Source: CAXBPY01 sp003455275 (GTDB lineage: Bacteria > Bacteroidota > Bacteroidia > Chitinophagales > UBA10324). Taken from it: a stretch of 53,836 nt of DNA. A program made the position numbers and the translations under genes. The first letter of the stretch is position 1. Each line of letters opens with the position of its first letter. Shown piece by piece: positions 7,887 to 15,983 of this stretch. The notes under the pieces were generated by a model, which did no database searches, was not told the DNA's origin, and worked only from the letters and a program-made list of their open reading frames with translations. The DNA lies in assembly GCA_963977675.1 (NCBI GenBank), contig CAXBPY010000017.1:1-53836 (forward strand), in the 5' to 3' direction.

Positions 7887-9802
7887 TATTTCACAATAAC
7901 AGTATTTGTCTCTGCTGCAATTTTTTTTCTGAGTTCATTCAGGTGCTGACGAACCTGCAAGTGTTTCATCACTTCTTCTTCGTTTTTGTTTTGCTCTGCC
8001 TCCTTCATCTCTTTTGAATTATCTGCAATCATCCGGTCAATTAACTGGAGATTATAACGGCGAAGGGCACTAATTGCATCGTGCTTGTAATTTGTCTGTT
8101 TATCAGTGATAAAAATCTCGTGCATCTTTTCCCAGTTTTCACTCAACTCATGTTCAGTTGTGAGCAAACTAATAGCGGAACTCTTCAGCTCAGTATCTAC
8201 ATGATTTATAAAATAAGATTCCTGTGGAAATTGATTATGCTCATTGATATAAGCAATGATTTCATTCAACCATTTGCGATATACCGGATGTTCGAATGGG
8301 TGTTCATCGATACTACTGATAATATGATGTGCAATTGTGATTTCGCCTTCAAATATTTTTTCGCCAGACTCCATGATGATCCGGAGGAGGTCGCGTTCTG
8401 TAGTAAAATCTTTTTCACGAATATTTAATTGCTCCGATGCTGCTTCGTTTAATATTTGTGTGTCTGCGGCAACCGGAACATTTTTTAGTTCTTTGCTTAT
8501 ATGGGCGCGTTTCTTTTTGTTGACTGATGCTATAAGGATACGCTCATCAATCTCCATGGTTGTAGAACATTCACGCAACAAGAGCTGGCGCTTGATCGGA
8601 TCGCTGACATGCGCAAGAGTTTCTACAATTTCATTTATTGCTTCAGCTTTCCGAATGGGATCATTACCGGTTTCTTTCTTCAGTAATTCTGCCTGGAAGA
8701 GTACAACATTTTTTGCATTCTTAAGAACAAACTCACGGAAAGGAGTGGTGCCGTGTTTCTGAACATAAGAATCAGGGTCTTCACCTTCAGGAAGAAGAAC
8801 AAGCCGAACATTCAAATCTTCATCCAATAAAATATTCATTCCGCGAAGCGCTGCTTTTACTCCTGCAAAATCTCCGTCGTAAAGAATTGTAATGTTTGGT
8901 GTGAAGCGCTTCATCAACCTCGCTTGCTCCTGTGTGAGAGAAGTTCCGCTCGATGCAACTACATTTTCTATTCCTGCCTGATGCATCGAAATCACATCGG
9001 TGTATCCTTCCACCAAAAAACATTCATCATGATTGCGAATTGCATTCCGCGCCTGAAACAATCCATACAGTGTGCGGCTCTTATCATAAATTGTTGTCTG
9101 TGGAGAGTTAATGTACTTCGGAGCGCCTTCCTGTTTCTTCAAATATCTTCCTGCAAAGGCAACCACCTTACCGGAAAGATTATGAATCGTGAAAATCACT
9201 CTGCCTCGGAAGAAGTCTACCGTTTTTCCGCGCTGGTCTTTTATCAATCCAACTTCGCGAAGCAAATCTTCATTGTATCCATTCACTTTTGCTTCATTAA
9301 AAAAATCATCTGCTCTGTCTTGTGCAAATCCCAACTGAAATTTTTCTATCAGGTTATCGCGATAGCCGCGTTCATGAAAATATTGCAAACCGATGCTTTT
9401 GCCCTCATCGGTATCAAATAATTGTTTGGAATAATACTGCTGCGCAAATCCGGTAATCACATACAAACCCTCTTCTGTTTGTTTGCGTTCTCGTTCTTCA
9501 GCATTCTCTTCCGTTTCCTCAATCTTAATATTATACCGGTGAGCAAGCCATCTGAGAGCTTCTACATAATTAAAATTTTCGTGCTCGCGCAAAAAGGTTA
9601 TTGAATCGCCGGCTTTTCCGCAACCAAAGCATTTGAAAAGATTTTTGGAAGGAGTGACATTAAAACTCGGCGTGCGTTCATTATGAAAAGGACATAAGCC
9701 AAGGTAACTCTTGCCTCGCTTCTTCAGAGAAACGAAATCACCTATCACTTCTTCAATCCGGGTGACATCATTTATTTCTTGTATTGTGCGCGCACTGATC
9801 AT
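7886..9802 (-). CDS. dnaG: DNA primase DnaG
   Basis: Synthesises RNA primers at the replication fork. 638 residues, a normal length. The CHC2 zinc-binding domain is at the N terminus (CPFHNERTPSF with C37 and H40, then KCFGCG with C58 and C61). It is followed by the RNA-polymerase domain and the TOPRIM fold: VEGYTD with catalytic E264, and the DGD motif in ILYDGDFAGVKAALRG. The remaining C-terminal part (from about 430) is the helicase-interacting region, poorly conserved between phyla. The start MISARTIQEI fits the family. It is not in an operon with rpsU or rpoD, as it is in Proteobacteria. Its TAG stop overlaps a 43-bp dispersed repeat. Confidence 0.96.
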   Translation of the reverse strand: MISARTIQEINDVTRIEEVIGDFVSLKKRGKSYLGLCPFHNERTPSFNVTPSKNLFKCFGCGKAGDSITFLREHENFNYVEALRWLAHRYNIKIEETEENAEERERKQTEEGLYVITGFAQQYYSKQLFDTDEGKSIGLQYFHERGYRDNLIEKFQLGFAQDRADDFFNEAKVNGYNEDLLREVGLIKDQRGKTVDFFRGRVIFTIHNLSGKVVAFAGRYLKKQEGAPKYINSPQTTIYDKSRTLYGLFQARNAIRNHDECFLVEGYTDVISMHQAGIENVVASSGTSLTQEQARLMKRFTPNITILYDGDFAGVKAALRGMNILLDEDLNVRLVLLPEGEDPDSYVQKHGTTPFREFVLKNAKNVVLFQAELLKKETGNDPIRKAEAINEIVETLAHVSDPIKRQLLLRECSTTMEIDERILIASVNKKKRAHISKELKNVPVAADTQILNEAASEQLNIREKDFTTERDLLRIIMESGEKIFEGEITIAHHIISSIDEHPFEHPVYRKWLNEIIAYINEHNQFPQESYFINHVDTELKSSAISLLTTEHELSENWEKMHEIFITDKQTNYKHDAISALRRYNLQLIDRMIADNSKEMKEAEQNKNEEEVMKHLQVRQHLNELRKKIAAETNTVIVK

Positions 9803-9895
9803 TTTTCAAAAGGGACGACAAATTAAAATGAAATTCCCGTGAGTATTTTCCTGCATTAAACTTATATCTCTCGCCAACAATGTTTTCTTTGCGCC

Positions 9896-10642
9896 GTGTC
9901 ACTGTTTTCATCTTTTCTCAGAAAAAAAACTGTATTTGAAAATCCTGTATTTGTAGATATTCATTCTCATTTCATTCCCGGAATTGACGATGGAGTGAAA
10001 ACAGAAGATGAGTCACTTGAATTACTTTCCGGTTTGTTTCACCTCGGTTACAAAAAGGTAGTGACCACTCCACACATTTATCAGGGCGTGTTCAAAAATT
10101 CGTATGAAACCATTCTTCCGGGATTAGAAAGAATGCGTGAAGTATTGAAACAAAATTCAATCGGCATTGAACTCGAAGCAGCGGCAGAATATTTTTTTGA
10201 TGATTATTTTCTTAAATGCATTCAGGAAGAAAACCTATTGACTTTCGGAGATAATTATGTGCTGTTTGAATTGTCGTCAAATGTTCGGCCGAGGCAATTG
10301 GAGGATGCTGTTTTCGAACTGAAGTTGAAAGGATATAAACCTGTGCTCGCGCACCCGGAACGATATAACTATTTTCATGAACCAAAACTGGATTCATTGG
10401 AAAAGTTAAAAGGAATGGAATTATTATTTCAAATGAATGCACTTGCGCTAAATGGTTTTTATAACAACACCATAATGCGTGTGGCCCGTCAGTTAATTAA
10501 AAATGAGTGGATAGATTGGGTTGGCAGCGATATGCACAATATGCGGTATTTAGAAAGTTTCCGTGATGCTTTGGAAGATGAATACTATGAGAAACTTTGC
10601 GCAACCGGAAATTTATTGAATAACACTTTAATCGAAAACTGA
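9896..10642 (+). CDS. CpsB/YwqE-type tyrosine-protein phosphatase (PHP fold)
   Basis: 248 residues of the manganese-dependent PHP phosphatase family that dephosphorylates bacterial tyrosine kinases controlling capsule assembly. Metal-binding motifs are VDIHSHFIPGIDDGV near the N terminus, TTPHIY, AAEYFFDD in the middle, VLAHPERY and the terminal GSDMHN. The GTG at 9896 is used: the nearby ATG at 9880 is in another frame and stops after about 20 codons. Its stop is separated by one base from rmlC, which makes it the first gene of the polysaccharide locus. The partner BY-kinase (Wzc type) is not in the window. Regulation of polymer length or export is the inferred job. Confidence 0.88.
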   Translation: MSLFSSFLRKKTVFENPVFVDIHSHFIPGIDDGVKTEDESLELLSGLFHLGYKKVVTTPHIYQGVFKNSYETILPGLERMREVLKQNSIGIELEAAAEYFFDDYFLKCIQEENLLTFGDNYVLFELSSNVRPRQLEDAVFELKLKGYKPVLAHPERYNYFHEPKLDSLEKLKGMELLFQMNALALNGFYNNTIMRVARQLIKNEWIDWVGSDMHNMRYLESFRDALEDEYYEKLCATGNLLNNTLIEN

Positions 10643-10643
10643 A

Positions 10644-11219
10644 ATGCCATTTACTGAAACCGGGATTCCGGGTTTGCTTGTTTTTGAACCCAACATTATT
10701 CGCGATGCTCGTGGATATTTTTTTGAAAGCTTTAATTCAAAAATTTGGAAAGAAAAAGGAATCACCAGCGAGTTTGTTCAGGACAATCAGGCATACAGCA
10801 CTCGCGGCATTCTTCGCGGGTTGCATTATCAGTTGAATCCAAATGCACAAGCGAAATTGGTGAGAGTGATTGAAGGCGAAGTGCTCGATGTGGTGGTTGA
10901 TTTAAGAAAGGGCTCTCCATCATTCGGAAAAACATTCAGCATCATTCTCTCTGCAGAAAATCATAAGCAGATGTATGTGCCGCGTGGTTTCGCTCATGGG
11001 TATTGTGTGCTCAGTTCAACAGCCCTCTTCTTTTACAAGTGCGATAATTTTTACAGCAAGGAATCAGAACGGGGAATTGCATTCAATGATTCGGCATTGA
11101 ATATTGATTGGAAAATTCCAGCGGGTGAAATGTTGCTCTCCGATAAAGACAAGCTGAACAAACCTTTCTCCGAAGCAGAAATGAATTTTGTGTTTGATGA
11201 GAAAAATATTTTTAGTTGA
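10644..11219 (+). CDS. rfbC: dTDP-4-dehydrorhamnose 3,5-epimerase (RmlC/RfbC)
   Basis: Third step of dTDP-L-rhamnose synthesis: epimerises C3 and C5 of dTDP-4-dehydro-6-deoxyglucose. 191 residues of a cupin-fold dimer. Seen are DARGYFFESF, the catalytic GILRGLHYQ (H61 as general base), VRVIEGEVLDVVVDLRKGSP and MYVPRGFAHGYCVLS. It starts one base after the CpsB-like gene and is followed by rmlD after a 126-bp gap full of dispersed repeats. rmlA and rmlB are not in the window. Confidence 0.95.
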   Translation: MPFTETGIPGLLVFEPNIIRDARGYFFESFNSKIWKEKGITSEFVQDNQAYSTRGILRGLHYQLNPNAQAKLVRVIEGEVLDVVVDLRKGSPSFGKTFSIILSAENHKQMYVPRGFAHGYCVLSSTALFFYKCDNFYSKESERGIAFNDSALNIDWKIPAGEMLLSDKDKLNKPFSEAEMNFVFDEKNIFS

Positions 11220-11258
11220 AGGAGGCTTTCCGATATAAGATCCGGAATGTTCCATCGA

Positions 11259-11281
11259 CATTCTTCGACAAGCACAGAATG
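11259..11281. repeat. CATTCTTCGACAAGCnCAGAATG interspersed repeat
   Basis: CATTCT (11259-11264) and AGAATG (11276-11281) flank TCGACAAGCAC, making a short inverted repeat between rmlC and rmlD. I recognise the unit as one that recurs between genes in many Bacteroidota and related bacteria. It is present once here. The function is unknown. Confidence 0.5.
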
Positions 11282-11299
11282 ACATTGCGCAGTATGACA

Positions 11300-11338
11300 G
11301 CAACTACCAATAACGAATCAACTAATAACGGATAACCT
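11300..11338 (-). repeat. Diverged copy of the 43-bp repeat upstream of rmlD
   Basis: On the minus strand the bases read AGGTTATCCGTTATTAGTTG and continue with ATTCGTTATTGG. This matches the stop-codon-associated repeats over about 30 nt before diverging. Unlike the other copies it does not touch a stop codon; it lies just before the rmlD start, in the opposite orientation. Confidence 0.45.
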
Positions 11339-11345
11339 TAAAGCA

Positions 11346-12209
11346 ATGCTGAAGAAAATTCTCGTCACCGGAGCGAATGGTCAGGTTGGAAAGGAGATTC
11401 ATTTGCTCTCAAAAAATTTTCCTGCGATTGAATTTCTTTTTGCCGCACACTCGGAATTAGATATCTCTGATAAGAATTCAGTAGAAAAATATTTCATGGA
11501 GCACCAGCCGCAATGTGTGATCAACTGCGCGGCTTACACTGCGGTGGACAAAGCAGAATCAGAACCTGATGCGGCATTGCTTGTGAATGCAATGGCAGTT
11601 GGATATCTCGCATCGTCTTGCAAACATCTCGGCATTCCGTTCATTCACATCAGCACCGATTTTGTTTTTGACGGAACTAAAAATTCTTCTTACACCGAAG
11701 CGGATGAAACTAATCCGCAGGGAGTTTATGCGCGCACAAAACGGGAAGGAGAGAAGCTCGCGCTTCAAACACACAGTAAAACAATTGTGGTTCGCACTTC
11801 GTGGGTTTACTCTGAGTTCGGAAACAACTTTGTGAAAACGATGATTCGTCTTGGAAAAGAAAAACCTGAACTGCGTGTGGTGAATGATCAAAAGGGCTCA
11901 CCCACTTACGCAAAAGATTTAGCCGATACACTTTTGAAAATTGCTATGATGTGTGATGCGCTGAAGCACTGGGGCATTTATCATTTCAGCAACTCCGGCG
12001 AAATCACCTGGTGCGAGTTTGCAAAAGCAATTTTAGAACTGAAAGGAATTGAAACTCCTGTTCATCCAATTACTACTGCTGAGTTTCCGACGCCCGCAAA
12101 GCGACCTGCCTACAGTGTGATGAGTAAAGAAAAAATTCAAAACACTTTCGGAATAAAACTCAGAGATTGGAAAGAGAGTTTGAGTGAATGCTTAAAACAG
12201 ATTGAATGA
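11346..12209 (+). CDS. rfbD: dTDP-4-dehydrorhamnose reductase (RmlD/RfbD)
   Basis: Final NADPH-dependent step giving dTDP-L-rhamnose. 287 residues, extended SDR fold: nucleotide-binding TGANGQVGKE at the N terminus, VINCAAYTAVDKAE, HISTDFVFDG, catalytic YARTKREGE (Y-x-x-x-K) and WVYSEFGNNFVKTM. The family's usual FPTPAKRPAYSVM stretch is present near the C terminus. With rmlC it implies rhamnose in the surface polymer; the RmlA and RmlB steps must be encoded elsewhere. Confidence 0.95.
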   Translation: MLKKILVTGANGQVGKEIHLLSKNFPAIEFLFAAHSELDISDKNSVEKYFMEHQPQCVINCAAYTAVDKAESEPDAALLVNAMAVGYLASSCKHLGIPFIHISTDFVFDGTKNSSYTEADETNPQGVYARTKREGEKLALQTHSKTIVVRTSWVYSEFGNNFVKTMIRLGKEKPELRVVNDQKGSPTYAKDLADTLLKIAMMCDALKHWGIYHFSNSGEITWCEFAKAILELKGIETPVHPITTAEFPTPAKRPAYSVMSKEKIQNTFGIKLRDWKESLSECLKQIE

Positions 12210-12230
12210 TTGTCACGAATGCACGAATAA

Positions 12231-12268
12231 GTTTCTCAGTGTTCTTTGTGTTCTCTGTGTCTCCGTGT
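12231..12268. repeat. Copy 2 of the CTCCGTG/CTCTGTG interspersed repeat
   Basis: This stretch holds the successive units TTTCTCAGTG, TTCTTTGTG, TTCTCTGTG and TCTCCGTG. It is the counterpart of 985-1012 and lies just before the cysQ start. Translated on the minus strand it gives the peptide NTETQRTQRTLR, a familiar artefact of this repeat family. A TCACGAATGCACGAAT motif sits directly before it (12213-12228). Confidence 0.6.
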
Positions 12269-12293
12269 TAAATGAATTCTTAAATCCCTCAAA

Positions 12294-13076
12294 GTGATTG
12301 CAGAAATAATTTCCCTCCCCAAAATTGAAGAGATTGCCCTCAAAGCCGGTGAAGCGATAATGAAAATTTATGCGCGTGAGTTTACTGTTGAGATGAAGGA
12401 AAATAAATCTCCTCTCACGGAAGCCGATAAAGTTTCGAATGAAATAATTATTGCAGAGCTGAAAAAAATTTATCCTGATATTCCCTACATCTCCGAAGAA
12501 ACCAAGGCGATTGATTTTTCTGAAAGAAAAAACTGGACGCATTGCTGGCTCATTGATCCGATTGACGGCACCAAGGAATTTATTAAGAAGAACGGCGAGT
12601 TCACAGTGAACATTGCACTTACTGAAAATGGAATTCCAACACTCGGTGTGGTATATGCACCGGCACTGAAAAAAATGTGGAGCGCAAAAATTGGTGAGGG
12701 AAGTTTTATGGTTAATGAAACCGGAAGCAGAACTCCCCTTCATCGCGGAGCAAATTTTTCTGAACTGAAAAAAGTGAGAGTAGTGGCAAGCCGCTCGCAT
12801 CTATCACCTGAAACAGAAGCATTCATTCAGCAACTGAGAAACAAGGGAAAAGAAATTGATTTTGTGAGTTCAGGCAGCTCCATCAAGTTTTGTTTGGTGG
12901 CTGAAGGCAGTGCAGATGTGTATCCGCGCTTTGCACCCACTATGGAGTGGGATACCGCCGCCGGTCATGCTGTGCTTGCAATTGCCGGAGGAAAAGTGTT
13001 GCAGAAGGATTCACTCACTCCGCTGCTCTACAACAAAGAGAATTTATTGAATCCTTTTTTTCTGGTGAGTTGGTGA
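12294..13076 (+). CDS. cysQ: 3'(2'),5'-bisphosphate nucleotidase CysQ
   Basis: Hydrolyses 3'-phosphoadenosine 5'-phosphate (PAP), the by-product of PAPS-dependent sulfation, to AMP. 260 residues of the inositol-monophosphatase superfamily. Metal-binding motifs are SPLTEADKVSNE, PYISEET, LIDPIDGTKEFIKKNGEF and the C-terminal MEWDTAAGHAVL. I used the GTG at 12294 because the first alpha-helix (EIISLPKIEEIALKAGEAIM) lies between it and the next in-frame ATG. Placement inside a locus with three sulfotransferases is functionally telling: it would prevent product inhibition by PAP. It could also serve assimilatory sulfate reduction. Confidence 0.92.
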   Translation: MIAEIISLPKIEEIALKAGEAIMKIYAREFTVEMKENKSPLTEADKVSNEIIIAELKKIYPDIPYISEETKAIDFSERKNWTHCWLIDPIDGTKEFIKKNGEFTVNIALTENGIPTLGVVYAPALKKMWSAKIGEGSFMVNETGSRTPLHRGANFSELKKVRVVASRSHLSPETEAFIQQLRNKGKEIDFVSSGSSIKFCLVAEGSADVYPRFAPTMEWDTAAGHAVLAIAGGKVLQKDSLTPLLYNKENLLNPFFLVSW

Positions 13077-13090
13077 AACGCTTAAGCTCT

Positions 13091-13417
13091 CTACACTTTG
13101 CTATTTAAAAGCTGCGAAACCATCTCACTGATGTGCCGGAGATTCTCGTTGTTCAGTGAATAAAAAACCTGCTTGCCTTTTTTTTCCGTCTTCACCACTT
13201 TCATTCTGCGAAGAATAGCGAGTTGCTGCGAAGCAATTGCCTGCAGCACATTCAACTCCGCACGGATGGAACTCACATTCATTTTTCCATTCTGCTTCAG
13301 CATCATCAAAATTTTTTTTCGCATCGGGTGATTGAGCGCATTGCACAGCAGAAATGCTTTCCGCATTTCATGTTCATCATACAAGTCAAATATTTTTTCG
13401 CCCAAAAATTCTTTCAT
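13091..13417 (-). CDS. ArsR-family winged-helix transcriptional regulator
   Basis: 108 residues. The HTH core is LCNALNHPMRKKILMMLKQN, then MNVSSIRAELNVLQAIASQQ and LAILRRMKVVKTEKKGKQVF, followed by the wing YSLNNENL: the standard ArsR/SmtB layout. The metal-binding ELCVCDL motif is absent, so sensing of arsenic or cadmium is unlikely. It is convergent with cysQ (14 bp apart) and divergent from the MBOAT gene (140 bp), so it may control the polysaccharide genes that start at 13558. That link is inferred from position only. Confidence 0.88.
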   Translation of the reverse strand: MKEFLGEKIFDLYDEHEMRKAFLLCNALNHPMRKKILMMLKQNGKMNVSSIRAELNVLQAIASQQLAILRRMKVVKTEKKGKQVFYSLNNENLRHISEMVSQLLNSKV

Positions 13418-13557
13418 ACAAAATCAAAAATAAACGCAGCCGCAGATTCTGTTATTCAAATTGTCAATAACTGCTCCTTTTCCGACTTTAGGTCCGGAAT
13501 TTTCAATCTTCGGTCTCCTGTCTTCCGTCTCCCATCTAACTTTATTTTCGCGCGCGA

Positions 13558-15000
13558 ATGTTATTCAACTCGTTTGCGTTTCTTGTATTCTTTCCGGTAG
13601 TAACTCTCCTCTATTTTCTACTTCCAAAAAAATCAAGGTGGAGCATGCTACTCATCGCGAGTTGCGTGTTTTACATGTTCTTTATTCCGAGTTATATTCT
13701 CATTCTCATATTCACCATCATCATTGATTACTTCGCCGGATTGTGGATTGAAAAAGCTGAGAATAAAAACAGGAAATTATTTCTAATCCTCAGCATTGCT
13801 GCAAACATTGGGGTTTTATCTGTTTTCAAATACTATAATTTTTTTGCCGGCAATATTGAAGGCATCGCCTCGCTGCTCGGAATGAAAGTAAACATTCCAA
13901 TGCTGAACATGATTCTGCCGATTGGATTATCGTTCCACACTTTCCAGGCAATGAGCTACACCATTGAAGTGTATCGCCGCAATCAGAAAGCGGAAAGAAA
14001 TTTTTTGCTCTACGCTTTGTATGTCATGTTCTATCCGCAACTCGTTGCAGGTCCCATTGAGCGACCGCAAAATTTGCTTCATCAGTTTCGCGAAGAACAT
14101 TCATTCGATTATGACCGTGTGGTGAGCGGACTCAAACTCATGCTCTGGGGCTTGTTTAAAAAAGTGGTGATTGCCGATCGGCTCGGTGCCTTCGTGAGCA
14201 ACATATTCGATTACCCGCAGCAACACACAGGCGAAGCGCTCACATACTGGATGGCGATTTTCTTTTTCGCATGGCAACTCTACTGTGACTTCAGCGGCTA
14301 TAGCGACATTGCAATTGGTGCCGCGCGTGTGATGGGCATAAAACTGATGACCAACTTTCAGCGTCCGTATCTTTCAAAATCCATTGGAGAAATATGGCAG
14401 CGCTGGCACATCTCGCTCACGAGTTGGTTTATGGATTATGTTTTTCGTCCGCTTGGTGGTTATCGCCTCGGAAGAAATCGCGGCGCTATCAATTTAATGT
14501 TCGTGTATTTCCTCAGCGGCTTGTGGCACGGCGCTGCATGGACTTTCATGTTGTGCTTTGTCTTGTTCGGATTTCAGTTGGTGTTCAGGTTGTATTTCAA
14601 AAAGCAAATCAATTTTCTCTATGGAATTTTTGAAACGAAAAAGAAGAACTCACGCTGGAATACTATTTTTCAAACAGCTGTTTCGTTCATTCTCATTTGC
14701 ATTCCGTTCACATTTTTTCGGGCGCACAGTTTCAGCGATGCGCTCTTCATGCTGAAATCACTTTTCGTTTTTTCTTCTCTGAAAATTTCCATCGGCGCAA
14801 CAGATACTTTCATTTATTCACTCATCGGAATTTTTATTTTGTATGCAGTGGAAATTTATCAGGAGTATTACAGTCACAGCAATGATTTGCCGGAGCCGAA
14901 AGTGAAATGGCAGAAGTTTCTCTTCTTCGCTTGCATAATCATTTACATTTTACTCACCGGAGTTTTCGATTCCAGTCAATTCATTTACTTCCAATTCTGA
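13558..15000 (+). CDS. MBOAT-family O-acyltransferase (AlgI-like)
   Basis: Integral membrane acyltransferase that moves acetyl or similar groups across the membrane for polysaccharide O-acylation. 480 residues with about ten hydrophobic segments. Family marks are the early LLYFLLPKKSRWSMLLIASC, PQLVAGPIERP, the DFSGYSDIAIG motif, EIWQRWHISLTSWF (H284) and the active-site HGAAWTF with H324. It overlaps no neighbour, but the next gene starts two bases after its stop. That gene encodes an SGNH-like protein, the usual partner (compare AlgI with AlgJ/AlgX, or PatA with PatB). Substrate unknown; acetylation of the locus polysaccharide is most likely. Confidence 0.92.
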   Translation: MLFNSFAFLVFFPVVTLLYFLLPKKSRWSMLLIASCVFYMFFIPSYILILIFTIIIDYFAGLWIEKAENKNRKLFLILSIAANIGVLSVFKYYNFFAGNIEGIASLLGMKVNIPMLNMILPIGLSFHTFQAMSYTIEVYRRNQKAERNFLLYALYVMFYPQLVAGPIERPQNLLHQFREEHSFDYDRVVSGLKLMLWGLFKKVVIADRLGAFVSNIFDYPQQHTGEALTYWMAIFFFAWQLYCDFSGYSDIAIGAARVMGIKLMTNFQRPYLSKSIGEIWQRWHISLTSWFMDYVFRPLGGYRLGRNRGAINLMFVYFLSGLWHGAAWTFMLCFVLFGFQLVFRLYFKKQINFLYGIFETKKKNSRWNTIFQTAVSFILICIPFTFFRAHSFSDALFMLKSLFVFSSLKISIGATDTFIYSLIGIFILYAVEIYQEYYSHSNDLPEPKVKWQKFLFFACIIIYILLTGVFDSSQFIYFQF

Positions 15001-15001
15001 T

Positions 15002-15982
15002 ATGAAGTTTATCAAAAACATATTTCTGCTTTTTGTTTTGGTGGTTGCGCTGGACCAGCTATCGGGAATTGTTTTGCATTACCTCTATTTTAATTTGAAA
15101 TCAGGTGCCGAATTTGAAACCACTTATGCATTCACAAAAACTGATGCGGATATAATCGTTACCGGTTCTTCAAAGGCAAGAAGAAACTACAATACACCCT
15201 TGATTTCTGATTCGCTCGGCATGACTTGTTACAATGCCGGGCATGATGGGCAGTCAGTATTATTCAGTTATGCAATGACAAAAATGATTTTGGCCCATCA
15301 CACTCCGAAGATGATAGTGGTTGAAATTTTTCCTGAAGAAATGTATTACACCGATCTGCATTATGACCGCCTCAATATTTTGCTTCCTTATTATTCTGAT
15401 TACCCCGAGATAAGAGAAGTGTGTGATTGGAGGGGAGCCAGAAAGGAAGATTCAACTTCAATTGAAAAAAGATTATTCGCATTCAACACCGAAAAAATAA
15501 AACTTTTATCACAATGCTATCGCTACAACAGTATGTGGCTCGATATCGCAACCGGATATTTGAAAAAAGAAAAAATCAAAAGCGGGTACCTTCCCTTGAC
15601 CGACACCATAACTGAAGCAGAGAAAAACAATTATATCAGCGAGTTTGAAAACCGTGTTTCCAGAGAAAAGGACCGGCACATTGACCCGAATAAAATCAAA
15701 TCGCTTTTAGGAATAATTGAATTGTGCAAGAAAAAAAATGTGATAGTGGTTGTATCGATGAGCCCGGTATTGAAACGGTACAATGATGATCCTGTATATA
15801 AAAGTATAATAGACATCACGGCACAAAACAATGTTCCTTTTCTTGATTTTACAGGAGATGAAAGGTTTAATCATCTTGAATATTTTGCCGACAATCACCT
15901 GAATAAATCCGGTTCAAGCTTTTATTCTCAAGTGCTTGCAGACTCATTAAAAAAAATAATTTCATCTTCAATCCGAAACTGA
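15002..15982 (+). CDS. SGNH-like periplasmic protein, probable O-acylation partner
   Basis: 326 residues with one N-terminal membrane segment (about 5-26) and an outside-facing domain. Motifs resemble AlgJ/AlgX-like SGNH proteins: IIVTGSSKARRN with the likely nucleophile S56 or S57, CYNAGHDGQS as the Gly/Asn block, VIVVVSMSP, and DNHLNKSG near the end (D297, H299) as the Asp-His pair. It sits one base after the MBOAT gene and one base before wzx, so it is almost certainly cotranslated with them. The inferred role is to accept acyl groups brought across by the MBOAT protein and place them on the polymer. No close family name could be assigned. Confidence 0.72.
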   Translation: MKFIKNIFLLFVLVVALDQLSGIVLHYLYFNLKSGAEFETTYAFTKTDADIIVTGSSKARRNYNTPLISDSLGMTCYNAGHDGQSVLFSYAMTKMILAHHTPKMIVVEIFPEEMYYTDLHYDRLNILLPYYSDYPEIREVCDWRGARKEDSTSIEKRLFAFNTEKIKLLSQCYRYNSMWLDIATGYLKKEKIKSGYLPLTDTITEAEKNNYISEFENRVSREKDRHIDPNKIKSLLGIIELCKKKNVIVVVSMSPVLKRYNDDPVYKSIIDITAQNNVPFLDFTGDERFNHLEYFADNHLNKSGSSFYSQVLADSLKKIISSSIRN

Positions 15983-15983
15983 T

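Noticed and set aside
8337..9421. Plus-strand ORFs of 141 and 165 codons inside dnaG
   Set aside because: Fully antisense to a well-supported dnaG with intact zinc and TOPRIM motifs; no recognisable protein features.
12213..12800. 195-codon minus-strand ORF overlapping cysQ
   Set aside because: Antisense shadow of cysQ. Its NTETQRTQRTLR start is only the translation of the CTCCGTG-type repeat.
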